From Streptomyces bathyalis (lineage in GTDB: Bacteria; Actinomycetota; Actinomycetes; Streptomycetales; Streptomycetaceae), in the NCBI RefSeq assembly GCF_015910445.1, contig NZ_CP048882.1, positions 4,464,001 through 4,528,000 of the forward strand: a stretch of 64,000 nt of DNA. The letters run 5' to 3'. The translations under genes and the position numbers were made by a program. The notes below the pieces were generated by a model. That model had not been told where the DNA came from and did no database searches. It saw nothing but the letters and a program-made list of their open reading frames with translations. Every line of letters starts with the position of its first letter. Within the stretch, counting starts at the first letter, position 1. This document shows, one piece after another, positions 19,552-27,666 of this stretch.

Positions 19552-20711
19552 CCAATGCGCTGCTGGAGACCGAGGAACAGCGTGACCTGCGAGCGGCCGT
19601 AGCGGCCCTCGGCAAGCGATTCGGACGCGAGTACTTCACGGGCGTCGTGGCCGACGGCAAGCACACGGACGAGCTGTGGGCCGAGGCGGCCTCGCTCGGC
19701 TACCTCGGCGTCAACCTCCCCGAGGAGTACGGCGGCGGAGGCTGCGGCATCACCGAACTGGCCATCGTCCTGGAGGAGTTGGGTGCGGCAGGCTGCCCGC
19801 TGCTGATGCTGGTGGTCTCGCCCGCGATCTGCGGCACGGTCATCGCACGCTTCGGCACCGAGGAGCAGAAGCGCGAGTGGCTGCCCGGACTGGCCGACGG
19901 CAGCCGCAAGATGGCCTTCGGCATCACCGAACCCGACGCGGGTTCCAACTCCCACCGCATCACCACGACCGCACGCCGGGACGGTGACGACTGGCTGCTC
20001 AGCGGCCGCAAGGTCTTCATCTCCGGCGTCGACATCGCCGACGCCACGCTCATCGTCGGCCGCACCGAGGACGCCCGCACCGGCAAGCTCAAGCCCTGCC
20101 TGTTCATCGTCCCGCGCGACGCGCCCGGCTTCACGCGGAGCCCCATCGAGATGGAACTGGCCGCGCCGGAGAAGCAGTTCGAGCTCGTGCTGGACGACGT
20201 GCGCCTGCCTGCGGACGCGCTGGTCGGAGACGAGGACGCCGGACTCCTCCAGCTCTTCGCCGGTCTCAACCCCGAGCGCATCATGACCGCCGCCTTCGGC
20301 ATCGGCATGGGCCGCCACGCCATCGACCGCGCGCTGGACTACGCCCGTACGCGTCAGGTGTGGAAGGAGCCCATCGGCAGCCACCAGGCCATCGCCCACC
20401 CGCTCGCACAGGCCCACATCGAGCTGGAACTCGCCCGGCTGATGATGACCAAGGCGGCCGCGCTCTACGACGCCGGTGACGACATGGGCGCGGGCGAAGC
20501 GGCCAACATGGCCAAGTACGCGGCCGGTGAGGCGTGCGTGAAGGCCGTCGACCAGGCCGTGCACACCCTGGGCGGCAACGGGCTCACCCGCGAGTACGGC
20601 ATCGCCTCCTTGATCACGGCGGCGCGGGTCGGACGTATCGCGCCGGTCAGCCGGGAGATGGTGCTCAACTTCGTCTCCCACCAGACGCTCGGCCTGCCCA
20701 AGTCGTACTGA
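19548..20711 (+). CDS. acyl-CoA dehydrogenase
   Basis: 387 aa, ATG 19548 overlapping the preceding stop (ATGA) with GAAGGAG upstream. Standard three-part fold: an N-terminal helical domain with LPEEYGGGGCG, a middle beta domain with FGITEPDAGSNSHRITT and the FAD-contact DDWLLSGRKVFIS, and a C-terminal helical domain with QAVHTLGGNGLTREYG. It would introduce the alpha,beta double bond before carboxylation. The usual end motif around the catalytic base is replaced by RIAPVSREMV, so the base assignment (Glu in SREM) is an inference. Confidence 0.9.
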
Positions 20712-20856
20712 GCGGGCGCGGGGGAGTGTCCCGGGGTCTTCTGAGGAGGGACGGAAGGCAGGAGACTGTGGGGCACTCCGGTCATTTCGCGGGCGCCGCA
20801 CCGTACGGCACGGACCGCGCCGCACCGCTCGAGACCACGCCGCCCGGGAGGACCGC

Positions 20857-22443
20857 ATGATTTTCCGCAGCGAGTACGCCGACATCCCCGTCGCCGACGA
20901 GCCCATCCACGACGCCGTGCTGGGCCGCTCCGCCGGCGAACACGCCGGCCATGTCGCGCTGATCGACGGCGTCGACGGCTCCACGCTGACCTACGCGCAG
21001 CTCGACACCTTCACCCGCCGCATCGCCGCGGCGCTGGCCGAGGCCGGGCTGCGCAAGGGAGATGTGCTCGCCCTGCACTCTCCCAACACGCTCGCCTTCC
21101 CCGCCGTCTTCTACGGCGCGACCCGTGCGGGCGCCGCGGTGAGCACCGTCCATCCGCTGGCGACCGCGAAGGAGCTGGCCCGGCAGTTGCGGGACTCGGT
21201 CGCGCGCTGGATCGTGACCGTCTCGCCGCTGCTGGAGACGGCACGGCAGGCCGCGGAGTGGGCCGGCGGCGTGGAGGAGATCTTCGTCTGCGACCGCGCG
21301 GAGGGGCACCGCAGCGTGCTCGACATGCTCGAGTGCACCGCGCCGGAGCCGCAGCCGGCCATCGACCCGGGGCAGGACCTGGCCGCGCTGCCGTACTCCT
21401 CGGGCACCACGTCCATGCCGAAGGGCGTGATGCTCACCCATCGCAACATCGCCACCAACCTGGCCCAGCTCAATCCGCTGATGCCGGCGGGTCCCGAGGA
21501 CAGGCTGCTGGCGGTGCTGCCCTTCTTCCACATCTACGGACTCACCGCGCTGCTCAACGCACCGTTGCGGCAGGGCGCAACCGTCGTCGTGCTGCCGCGC
21601 TTCGAGCTCGGCCAGTTCCTCGCGGCGATCGAGACGCACCGGGTGAACGTCCTCTACGTCGCCCCGCCGATAGTGCTCGCCCTTGCCAAGCATCCCGACG
21701 TGGACAAGTACGACCTGTCCTCGCTGGAGTTCGTCCTCAGCGCGGCCGCACCGCTGGACGCCGGGCTCGCCGGCGCCTGCGGGAAGCGCCTGAACGTCCC
21801 CGCGGTCAAGCAGGCGTACGGGATGACCGAGCTGTCGCCGGGGACGCACGTCGTGCCGCGGAACGTCTCCGCGCCGCCCGGAGCGGTCGGCAAGCTGCTG
21901 CCGTCCACCGAGATGCGCGTGGTCTCCCTGGACGACCCCGACCGGGACGCCGGCCCCGGCGAGGAGGGCGAACTCCTCTTCCGGGGGCCGCAGGTGATGA
22001 AGGGCTACCTGGGCCGGACGGGCGAGACCGACGCGATGATCGACGCGGACGGTTGGCTGCGCACCGGGGACATCGGACGCGTCGACGACGACGGCTGGCT
22101 GTACATCGTCGACCGCGTCAAGGAGCTCATCAAGTACAAGGGCTACCAGGTGGCCCCGGCCGAGCTGGAGGCCGTGCTCCTCACCCATCCCGCGATCGCG
22201 GACGCCGCGGTCATCGGCGTGAACGACGAGGACGGCAACGAGGTGCCGAAGGCCTACGTCGTCCGGCAGCCGGACGAGTCGGGTGCGCGGCTGACCGAGG
22301 AGGACGTGCTGGCGTACGTGGCCGAGCGCGTCTCCCCGTACAAGAAGGTGCGGCGGCTGGAGTTCACACCGGGCGTGCCGCGCGCGGTCAGCGGCAAGAT
22401 CCTCCGGCGCGAACTGCGCGCGGCGGAGGCCGGGAAGGCGTAG
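20857..22443 (+). CDS. AMP-dependent acyl-CoA synthetase (4-coumarate-CoA ligase family)
   Basis: 528 aa, member of the ANL superfamily. The P-loop reads YSSGTTSMPKGVMLTH (about residues 180-195) with Ser where Gly is usual after GTT. QAYGMTELSPG, GWLRTGDIGRVDDDGW and IVDRVKELIKYKGYQVAPAEL are the A5-A8 motifs, and GKILRR near the C-terminus carries the catalytic lysine. The enzyme activates a carboxylic acid to its CoA ester, presumably the entry step of the operon's pathway. It starts 145 bases after the dehydrogenase. Aromatic versus branched aliphatic preference cannot be told. Confidence 0.9.
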   Translation: MIFRSEYADIPVADEPIHDAVLGRSAGEHAGHVALIDGVDGSTLTYAQLDTFTRRIAAALAEAGLRKGDVLALHSPNTLAFPAVFYGATRAGAAVSTVHPLATAKELARQLRDSVARWIVTVSPLLETARQAAEWAGGVEEIFVCDRAEGHRSVLDMLECTAPEPQPAIDPGQDLAALPYSSGTTSMPKGVMLTHRNIATNLAQLNPLMPAGPEDRLLAVLPFFHIYGLTALLNAPLRQGATVVVLPRFELGQFLAAIETHRVNVLYVAPPIVLALAKHPDVDKYDLSSLEFVLSAAAPLDAGLAGACGKRLNVPAVKQAYGMTELSPGTHVVPRNVSAPPGAVGKLLPSTEMRVVSLDDPDRDAGPGEEGELLFRGPQVMKGYLGRTGETDAMIDADGWLRTGDIGRVDDDGWLYIVDRVKELIKYKGYQVAPAELEAVLLTHPAIADAAVIGVNDEDGNEVPKAYVVRQPDESGARLTEEDVLAYVAERVSPYKKVRRLEFTPGVPRAVSGKILRRELRAAEAGKA

Positions 22444-22511
22444 GCAGGACACCCCGCCGGAACCACCGGCGGCGAGGAACGAGCGGACGAGAGCGGAAGG
22501 ACGAGCCAGAA

Positions 22512-23336
22512 GTGACCGGAAGCGCCGAAGAGGCAAAGCCCGAAGGGCAGTTGGTGCGCAGCGCACACGAGCGCGGCATCACGACCCTCACTCTCGACTC
22601 GCCGCACAACCGCAACGCTCTCTCCAAGGGCCTCGTCTCCGAGCTCTACGGGGGTCTGGAGCGGGCCGCGGACGATCCGCGGGTGCGCGCGGTGCTGCTG
22701 ACCCACACAGGCGGCACCTTCTGTGCGGGTGCCGACCTGCGGGAGGGCAGCGGCAGTCCGGGTGATCTCGCGGCGCTGCTGCGCACGATCGTGGAGCTGC
22801 CCAAGCCCGTCGTCGCCCGTGTCGACGGGCATGTGCGGGCCGGCGGTACGGGGCTGCTGGGCGCGTGCGACATCTCGGTGGCCGGGCCCGCTTCGACCTT
22901 CGCCTTCACGGAGGCGCGCATCGGGGTGGCCCCGGCGGTGATCTCGATGCCGCTGCTGCCGCGCCTCGACGCCCGTGCCGCCGCCCGCTACTACCTGACC
23001 GGCGAGCGTTTCGGCGCTGCGGAGGCGGCCCGCATCGGGCTGGTGACGCTGGCGGCTGCCGAAGGGAGTGCCGAGGCCGGGGACGACGGCGAGGGCGGCG
23101 CGGACGGCGCCGGCGGCGTGGATGCCGCGCTGGAACCACTGCTCGACGGCCTGCGGAAGGGCTCGCCGCAGGGCCTCGCGGAGTCGAAGCGGCTGGTCAC
23201 GGCGGAGGTGCTGCGCGCCTTCGACCGGGACACCGATAGCCTCGCGGAGCTGTCCGCGCGGCTGTTCGCCTCCGACGAGGCCCGCGAGGGCATGACCGCC
23301 TTCCTCGAACGACGGGAGCCCGCATGGGTGGATTGA
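22512..23336 (+). CDS. enoyl-CoA hydratase/isomerase family protein
   Basis: 274 aa from GTG 22512 with GAAGGA upstream. Crotonase fold: LDSPHNRNALSKGL, FCAGADLREG forming the oxyanion hole, and VRAGGTGLLGACDISVA where catalytic acids normally sit, followed by EARIGVAPAVIS. A Gly/Ala/Asp-rich insertion (about residues 185-205) is longer than usual. It probably hydrates the carboxylated enoyl-CoA (a methylglutaconyl-CoA hydratase-like role). Its 3' end overlaps the TetR gene by 13 bases. Confidence 0.85.
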   Translation: MTGSAEEAKPEGQLVRSAHERGITTLTLDSPHNRNALSKGLVSELYGGLERAADDPRVRAVLLTHTGGTFCAGADLREGSGSPGDLAALLRTIVELPKPVVARVDGHVRAGGTGLLGACDISVAGPASTFAFTEARIGVAPAVISMPLLPRLDARAAARYYLTGERFGAAEAARIGLVTLAAAEGSAEAGDDGEGGADGAGGVDAALEPLLDGLRKGSPQGLAESKRLVTAEVLRAFDRDTDSLAELSARLFASDEAREGMTAFLERREPAWVD

Positions 23337-23932
23337 ACACCCGCGGTGCCGCACCGAAGCAGGACCGCAGCCGCGCGACGCGGCAGCGGCTGCTGGAGTC
23401 GGCCGTCACCTGCCTCGCGGAGCACGGCTGGACGGGCAGCACCGTCACGGTCGTCGCCGAGCACGCCGGCGTATCGAGGGGAGCGGCCCAGCACCACTTC
23501 CCCACCCGCGAGGACCTGTTCACCGCGGCCGTCGAGTATGTCGCCGAGGAGCGTTCCAAGGCGCTGCGGTCGCCGGTGGGCGGTGACGGTGAGCCCGCCG
23601 GTACGCGGTCGGCCGTGGAGATGCTCGTCGCCCTCTACACCGGCCCGCTCTTCCGGGCCGCGCTGCAGCTGTGGGTGGCGGCGTCGAACGAACCCCAACT
23701 CGAGCCCCGCGTCACCGCGTTGGAAGCGCGGATCGGCCGGGAGACGCACCGCATGGCGGTCGAGGTACTCGGTGCCGACGAGTCCGTGCCCGGCGTGCGC
23801 GAGACCGTGCAGGGCCTGCTCGACATGGCGCGTGGCCTGGGGCTCGCCAATCTGCTGACGGACGACAGCGCGCGCCGTGAACGAGTCGTCGCGCAGTGGG
23901 AGTTGATCGTCAGGGACGCGCTGGCGCGGTAG
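23324..23932 (+). CDS. TetR family regulator of the acyl-CoA operon
   Basis: A 202-aa repressor. The N-terminal HTH is canonical: RQRLLESAVTCLAEHGW, TVTVVAEHAGVSRGAAQHHF and PTREDLFTAAV (residues about 20-65), followed by a helical ligand domain. It is translationally coupled to the hydratase gene (13-base overlap; GGGAG five bases ahead of ATG), so it is made with the operon it most likely controls. An acyl-CoA intermediate is the natural inducer candidate, and the palindrome at 12992-13005 is the candidate operator. Confidence 0.9.
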   Translation: MGGLNTRGAAPKQDRSRATRQRLLESAVTCLAEHGWTGSTVTVVAEHAGVSRGAAQHHFPTREDLFTAAVEYVAEERSKALRSPVGGDGEPAGTRSAVEMLVALYTGPLFRAALQLWVAASNEPQLEPRVTALEARIGRETHRMAVEVLGADESVPGVRETVQGLLDMARGLGLANLLTDDSARRERVVAQWELIVRDALAR

Positions 23933-23972
23933 CGCCCGCAGGGGCCCCGCGGCCCACCGGCCCTCCTTCGCG

Positions 23973-24016
23973 CCCTTGCGGTTCGCATTCACCGATGTGG
24001 ATGGGGACCGCAAGGG
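23973..24016 (+). terminator. inverted repeat after TetR gene
   Basis: CCCTTGCGGT ... ACCGCAAGGG, a 10-bp stem with a 24-base loop 40 bases past the TetR stop. It is probably the operon terminator; the loop is long and no T-tract is present. Confidence 0.45.
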
Positions 24017-24123
24017 TGCTTTGCGTTCACGGCACTTGGCGTCGTCGCTGATATGCGCCTGTGCGCGGTATTGACGGCCTACGAGGCCACTTCTATGGTG
24101 ACGCACGATTCATGGATCTGGCA

Positions 24124-24145
24124 TGCGTTCAGGACCATGAACGCA
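24124..24145. promoter_or_regulatory. inverted repeat upstream of symporter
   Basis: TGCGTTCA, six bases, TGAACGCA: a perfect 8-bp inverted repeat 58 bases ahead of the symporter start. A lone GCGTTCA half site is at 24023-24029. This is a likely repressor site; the regulator is unknown. Confidence 0.5.
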
Positions 24146-24202
24146 CCTAGAGGTTCACCGGAGCCCGACGGGTCGCCGTCTTCTGAATACCGAGGAGTCG
24201 TG

Positions 24203-25759
24203 ATGTCCGCACTGGACTGGATCGTGGTCGGCGGCTACTTCTTCGTCATGCTGGCCATCGGTGTGTGGTCCAAGACCCGTGTCGAGAACGTCGCGGACTT
24301 CTTCACCGCCCGAGGCCGCGTCCCCTGGTGGCTCTCCGGCATCTCCCACCACATGTCGGGCTACAGCGCGATCATGTTCGTCACCTTCGCCGCCGTCGCG
24401 TACGACTACGGCGTCACGGTCTACTTCTGGTGGGCGCTGACCATCGGGCTCGGCATCGGCATCGGCGCGTTCCTCTTCGCGCCCCGCTGGAACCGGCTGC
24501 GGGCCAAGCACGGCGTCAACTCGCCGCTGGCGTATCTCGCCGTCCGCTACAACCTGCCCACGCAGCAGGTGCTCGCCTACAGCGGCGCTGCGCTGAAAGT
24601 CGTCGACATCGCTGCCAAGTGGGTCGCCATCGCGGTGCTGTTGCAGGGCTTCGCCGACATCCCGCTGGTCTGGGGCATCGGCCTGACCGGCATCTGCACC
24701 ATGTTCTACGTGACCTTCGGCGGCCTGTGGGCCGATGTCCTCACCGACTTCGGGCAGTTCGTCATCCAGGCCGTGGCGGGATTCGCGATGCTCTTCGCCG
24801 TGCTGGCGCACCTCGGCGGTGTCTCGTCGCTGTGGACGATGTGGGGCGACCTTCCGGAGGGCCACGGCGACCCCGTCGCGGGCGACGTCACCACGGGCCT
24901 GCTGCTCGCGTTCCTGCTGGTGAAGACCTTCGAGTACAACGGCGGCATGTGGAACCTGGCGCAGCGGTACATGTCCGCGCCCAGCGGCTCCCGCGCCCGC
25001 AAGTCGGCACTGCTCTCCAGCGCGCTGTGGCTGGTCTGGCCGTTCATCCTCTTCGTGCCGATGATCGCCGCGCCGCTCATCGTGCCCGGCCTGGACAACG
25101 CCGAGGACTCCTACATCCGCCTCGCACAGGAACTGCTGCCCTCGGGCTTCATCGGGCTGCTGCTGGCCGGCTTCTTCTCGCACACCATGGCCATGGTCGC
25201 CTCCGACTCGAACGTCATCACGGCCGTCATCACCCGTGACCTCGCGCCCGTGCTCGTACCGCGGGTGAGGCGCATGACGCAGCGCGCACAGCTGCTCTTC
25301 GCCCGGGTCACGACCGTCGCCTTCGTGACGGCGAGCATGACGCTGGCGCTCTTCAGCGACCCGGACGGCTTCATCATGACCGTCGTCGTGAGCATCGTGG
25401 CGGCGACCATGGGACCGATCTCCATCCCCCTGATGCTGGGGCTGCTGCCCTGGTTCAAGCGGACGGGACCGCTGGCCGCGATCGTCTCGTGGGCGGGCGG
25501 GCTCGCGGTGTGGTCGTACCTCTACTGGGGCGTCGGCGACGCCTCGGAGGCCGCGACGGTCGGCTTCCCCGTGCTCACCTCGCTGGTGCTGTACGTAGGC
25601 ATCGGCCTGCTGCGGCCTGAGGCGGACGAAGGGCGTGACGCCCTCGTCGACTCGCTCGGCAGCGACCCGACGGACGAGGAACGGCTCGCGCTGGAGCGCG
25701 AGTTCCTCGCCGACCCCGACAAGGGCGGTGAGCCGGAGACGACAACGGCGTCGCGGTAG
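24203..25759 (+). CDS. sodium:solute symporter family transporter
   Basis: 518 aa with about 13 membrane spans. It opens MSALDWIVVGGYFFVMLAIG, then SKTRVENVADFFTARGRVPWW and SGISHHMSGYSAIMFV, the SSS family's TM1 region. Later spans carry FGGLWADVLTDFGQFVIQ and MAMVASDSNVITAVITRDL, the latter being the conserved substrate/Na+ region. The substrate is probably a sugar or small organic solute taken up with Na+. ATG 24203 is chosen over GTG 24200 because GAGGAG lies five bases upstream. The C-terminal 50 residues are acidic and cytoplasmic. Confidence 0.9.
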   Translation: MSALDWIVVGGYFFVMLAIGVWSKTRVENVADFFTARGRVPWWLSGISHHMSGYSAIMFVTFAAVAYDYGVTVYFWWALTIGLGIGIGAFLFAPRWNRLRAKHGVNSPLAYLAVRYNLPTQQVLAYSGAALKVVDIAAKWVAIAVLLQGFADIPLVWGIGLTGICTMFYVTFGGLWADVLTDFGQFVIQAVAGFAMLFAVLAHLGGVSSLWTMWGDLPEGHGDPVAGDVTTGLLLAFLLVKTFEYNGGMWNLAQRYMSAPSGSRARKSALLSSALWLVWPFILFVPMIAAPLIVPGLDNAEDSYIRLAQELLPSGFIGLLLAGFFSHTMAMVASDSNVITAVITRDLAPVLVPRVRRMTQRAQLLFARVTTVAFVTASMTLALFSDPDGFIMTVVVSIVAATMGPISIPLMLGLLPWFKRTGPLAAIVSWAGGLAVWSYLYWGVGDASEAATVGFPVLTSLVLYVGIGLLRPEADEGRDALVDSLGSDPTDEERLALEREFLADPDKGGEPETTTASR

Positions 25760-25771
25760 GGCCAACCACGC

Positions 25772-25841
25772 CGCGTGCGCCCGGAGTTCGGGCGCGCGGC
25801 CGAAGAGGGTCCCGGCACCCGGGGACGCAACGGGTGCCGGG
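25772..25841 (+). terminator. two tandem hairpins after symporter
   Basis: The first stem is GCGCCCG/CGGGCGC around GAGTT (25777-25795). The second is a perfect 11-bp CCCGGCACCCG/CGGGTGCCGGG with a 9-base loop (25811-25841). Together they separate the symporter from the convergent uvrA-like relic. Confidence 0.7.
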
Positions 25842-25863
25842 AGCCTCGGGGCCGGCGCCGCCG

Positions 25864-26142
25864 TCAGCCACTTGAAGCACTCGTCAGCCGCCGCCCCCGG
25901 GGCACGATGCCGCCCTCCCTGTGCAGGGTGTCGAAGGCGAGCGTCGACTTGCCCGAACCTGAGAGGCCGGTCAGGACGACGAGCGAGTTCTTGGGGACTT
26001 CCGGCGAGGCGTTCTTGAGGTTGTGCAGTCGCGCACCGCTGATGCGGATCGCATCGTCCGGGCGACGATGCGGGTTGCCGGGGGAGGGCGGTACGGCACG
26101 GGTCGGCGGCCGTTTCTCCGTGGCTTCTTCCGCGACATCCAT
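25864..26142 (-). pseudogene. truncated UvrA-like ABC ATPase (drug-resistance type) relic
   Basis: Only 92 codons remain. Residues about 30-77 match the start of UvrA-like ABC proteins: IRISGARLHNLKNASPEVPK and the Walker A GLSGSGKSTLAFDTLHREG. Homology then stops, and about 15 unrelated residues run to TGA. Intact relatives exceed 700 residues and contain a signature motif, Walker B and zinc sites, all missing here. A GAAGG ribosome site and an inverted repeat at 26145-26164 still precede the start. In Streptomyces such genes are commonly divergent from MerR regulators, as here, so this is a decayed resistance gene whose regulator persists. Confidence 0.75.
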
Positions 26143-26144
26143 AC

Positions 26145-26164
26145 CTTCAAGTCTTCCATTGAAG
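26145..26164. promoter_or_regulatory. MerR-type inverted repeat between uvrA relic and merR
   Basis: CTTCAA, eight bases, TTGAAG, immediately upstream of the relic's start and 125 bases ahead of merR. Half-site sequence and symmetry resemble MerR-family operators. Confidence 0.5.
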
Positions 26165-26288
26165 TGCTGTGTGGAGGCTTTTTACGGAGGGTCGTACGGA
26201 ACTGCCATGTCAACGACGGGAGATGGGAGCGTAAGCTTCAAGTTCCTGTCGAAGGTGCGGGTCGAGCGGAAGGCGGGATGGCGGGGCG

Positions 26289-27005
26289 ATGAGCGGTGTC
26301 GAGCGAAGGCTCCGGCCCGTCGATCTCGCGCGGGCCGTGGGCGTCTCGGCGCAGCAGATCCGCAACTACGAGGCGGCCGGCATCCTTCCGCCCGCGTCGC
26401 GGACGGACTCGGGGTATCGCGAGTTCACACCGCGGCACCGTCAGGCGCTGCTCACCTACCGTGCGCTGGCGCGCGGTCACGGTCCTCACACCGCCCAGGC
26501 CGTGATGCTGGCCGTGCACGACGGCGACCTCTCCCTCGCTCTCTCCCTCGTCGACGAAAGCCACGCCCTGCTGCACGAGCAGCGCCGCTCGCTGCGCGAC
26601 ACCGCCCGTGCGCTCGAGGCCATCGCCGCTGGGGACTCGGAGACCCACGGGGCGCCGAGCCCGGACATGCGGATCGGGGAGGCGGCAGCCCATATCGGCG
26701 TACGGCCCTCGGCCCTGCGGGTGTGGGAGGACGCCGGACTGCTGACTCCGCGGCGTGACCCCGCGACCGGCTACCGCCGCTACGGCGCACCGGAGATCAG
26801 GGACGCACGGCTCGTCGACACCTTGCGGCGGAGCCGCTACCCGCTGCCGCGCATCGTCTCCGTGCTCGGGGAGCTGCGCCGCACCGGCAGTACGGACGCG
26901 CTGCGCGCGGCGGTGGCGCAACGCAAAGAGGAACTGGACCGGCTGGCGCGCGCCATGCTCGAAGGGTCGAGCCTGCTGCACGGCTACCTCAGCGAGATGG
27001 ACTGA
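26289..27005 (+). CDS. MerR family regulator with two MerR-type DNA-binding domains
   Basis: 238 aa. Two winged-helix MerR heads occur in one chain: residues about 8-75 (RPVDLARAVGVSAQQIRNYE, SGYREFTPRHRQ) and about 125-195 (MRIGEAAAHIGVRPSALRVW, ATGYRRYGAPEIRDARLVD), joined by a helical segment. The protein ends in a coiled-coil helix (RKEELDRLARAMLEGS). Duplication of the head suggests binding as a compact monomer, or to extended sites. It was probably the activator of the adjacent UvrA-like gene, which is now truncated. No clear ribosome site is seen. Confidence 0.85.
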   Translation: MSGVERRLRPVDLARAVGVSAQQIRNYEAAGILPPASRTDSGYREFTPRHRQALLTYRALARGHGPHTAQAVMLAVHDGDLSLALSLVDESHALLHEQRRSLRDTARALEAIAAGDSETHGAPSPDMRIGEAAAHIGVRPSALRVWEDAGLLTPRRDPATGYRRYGAPEIRDARLVDTLRRSRYPLPRIVSVLGELRRTGSTDALRAAVAQRKEELDRLARAMLEGSSLLHGYLSEMD

Positions 27006-27088
27006 GGCCGCCGAGCGGCCCGGCTGCGGTTCCGGCCGGGTGTCTCCGGGCCAGGTGGGACAGCGCCGCAGGCGACGGAGGCGCCGGC

Positions 27089-27442
27089 TCAGTCCCTGTG
27101 CTGAACGATGTTGAAGACGTTGCCGTCGGGAGCCCGGACGAAGAACCGGCGTACGCCCCAGGGTTCGGTGGTCAGCGGGTGCACGATCTCGTATCCGAGC
27201 TGCCGGGCCTCATCCAGCGCGGCCTCGACGTCGTCCACCTTGACCGAGACCACCGGGTCCTCCGGGGCGGTCGCGTCGCGGGTGAGGACTTGCACGTGGG
27301 CGCCCGTGTCCGGGGAGGTGTAGCGGGCCACCCATCCCATGTCGAACTCCTCGACGCTCAGCCCGAGGTAGTCCGTGTAGAAGCTCTTGGCCGAAGCGAT
27401 GTCGGCCACGCGAAGGTCGGCGATCACGCCTGTGACACGCAC
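27089..27442 (-). CDS. VOC family (glyoxalase-like) protein
   Basis: 117 aa from GTG 27442, with AGGAGG about six bases upstream. It has paired beta-alpha-beta-beta-beta modules: VIADLRVADIASAKSFYTDY, LGLSVEEFDMGWVARY, then VSVKVDDVEAALDEARQLGY and RRFFVRAPDGNVFNIVQH. The latter includes the Glu/His-type ligand positions at the end of strands, although the usual terminal Glu is Asn here. It could bind a metal-dependent substrate or a small drug (bleomycin-resistance-like). It is monocistronic and convergent with merR. Confidence 0.82.
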   Translation of the reverse strand: MRVTGVIADLRVADIASAKSFYTDYLGLSVEEFDMGWVARYTSPDTGAHVQVLTRDATAPEDPVVSVKVDDVEAALDEARQLGYEIVHPLTTEPWGVRRFFVRAPDGNVFNIVQHRD

Positions 27443-27585
27443 CCGGTCCTCCTCTCCGAAGGCAGATCGGCTCCGAAAGCAGATCGGCCCGAGCATTCTG
27501 TCAGGAAAGCGACCATGACCACCGAACTTCGGCGTCGCCTCGTCGGCGGGCGCAAGGCGATCCGGGCGGTACGCCCGTATCGACG

Positions 27586-27666
27586 AGCCGCTGTTCCGGT
27601 CGGGACCGCTGTTCCGGTCGGGACCGCTGTTCCGGTCGGGACCGATGATGCGCGGTCGGGACCGCC
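27586..27666. repeat. 18-bp tandem repeat abutting citrate synthase stop
   Basis: About 3.5 copies of GACCGCTGTTCCGGTCGG (27586-27639) are followed by a degenerate copy ending at 27666, directly touching the stop codon of the minus-strand citrate synthase. Each junction contains CGGTCGGGACCG, able to form a small hairpin. Confidence 0.8.

Noticed and set aside
20857..22443. AMP-binding enzyme as part of a peptide synthetase cluster
   Set aside because: No condensation or carrier domain is present, and its neighbours are acyl-CoA catabolic genes.
27586..27666. Repeat array as a CRISPR
   Set aside because: Units are 18 bp without unique spacers and no cas genes are nearby.
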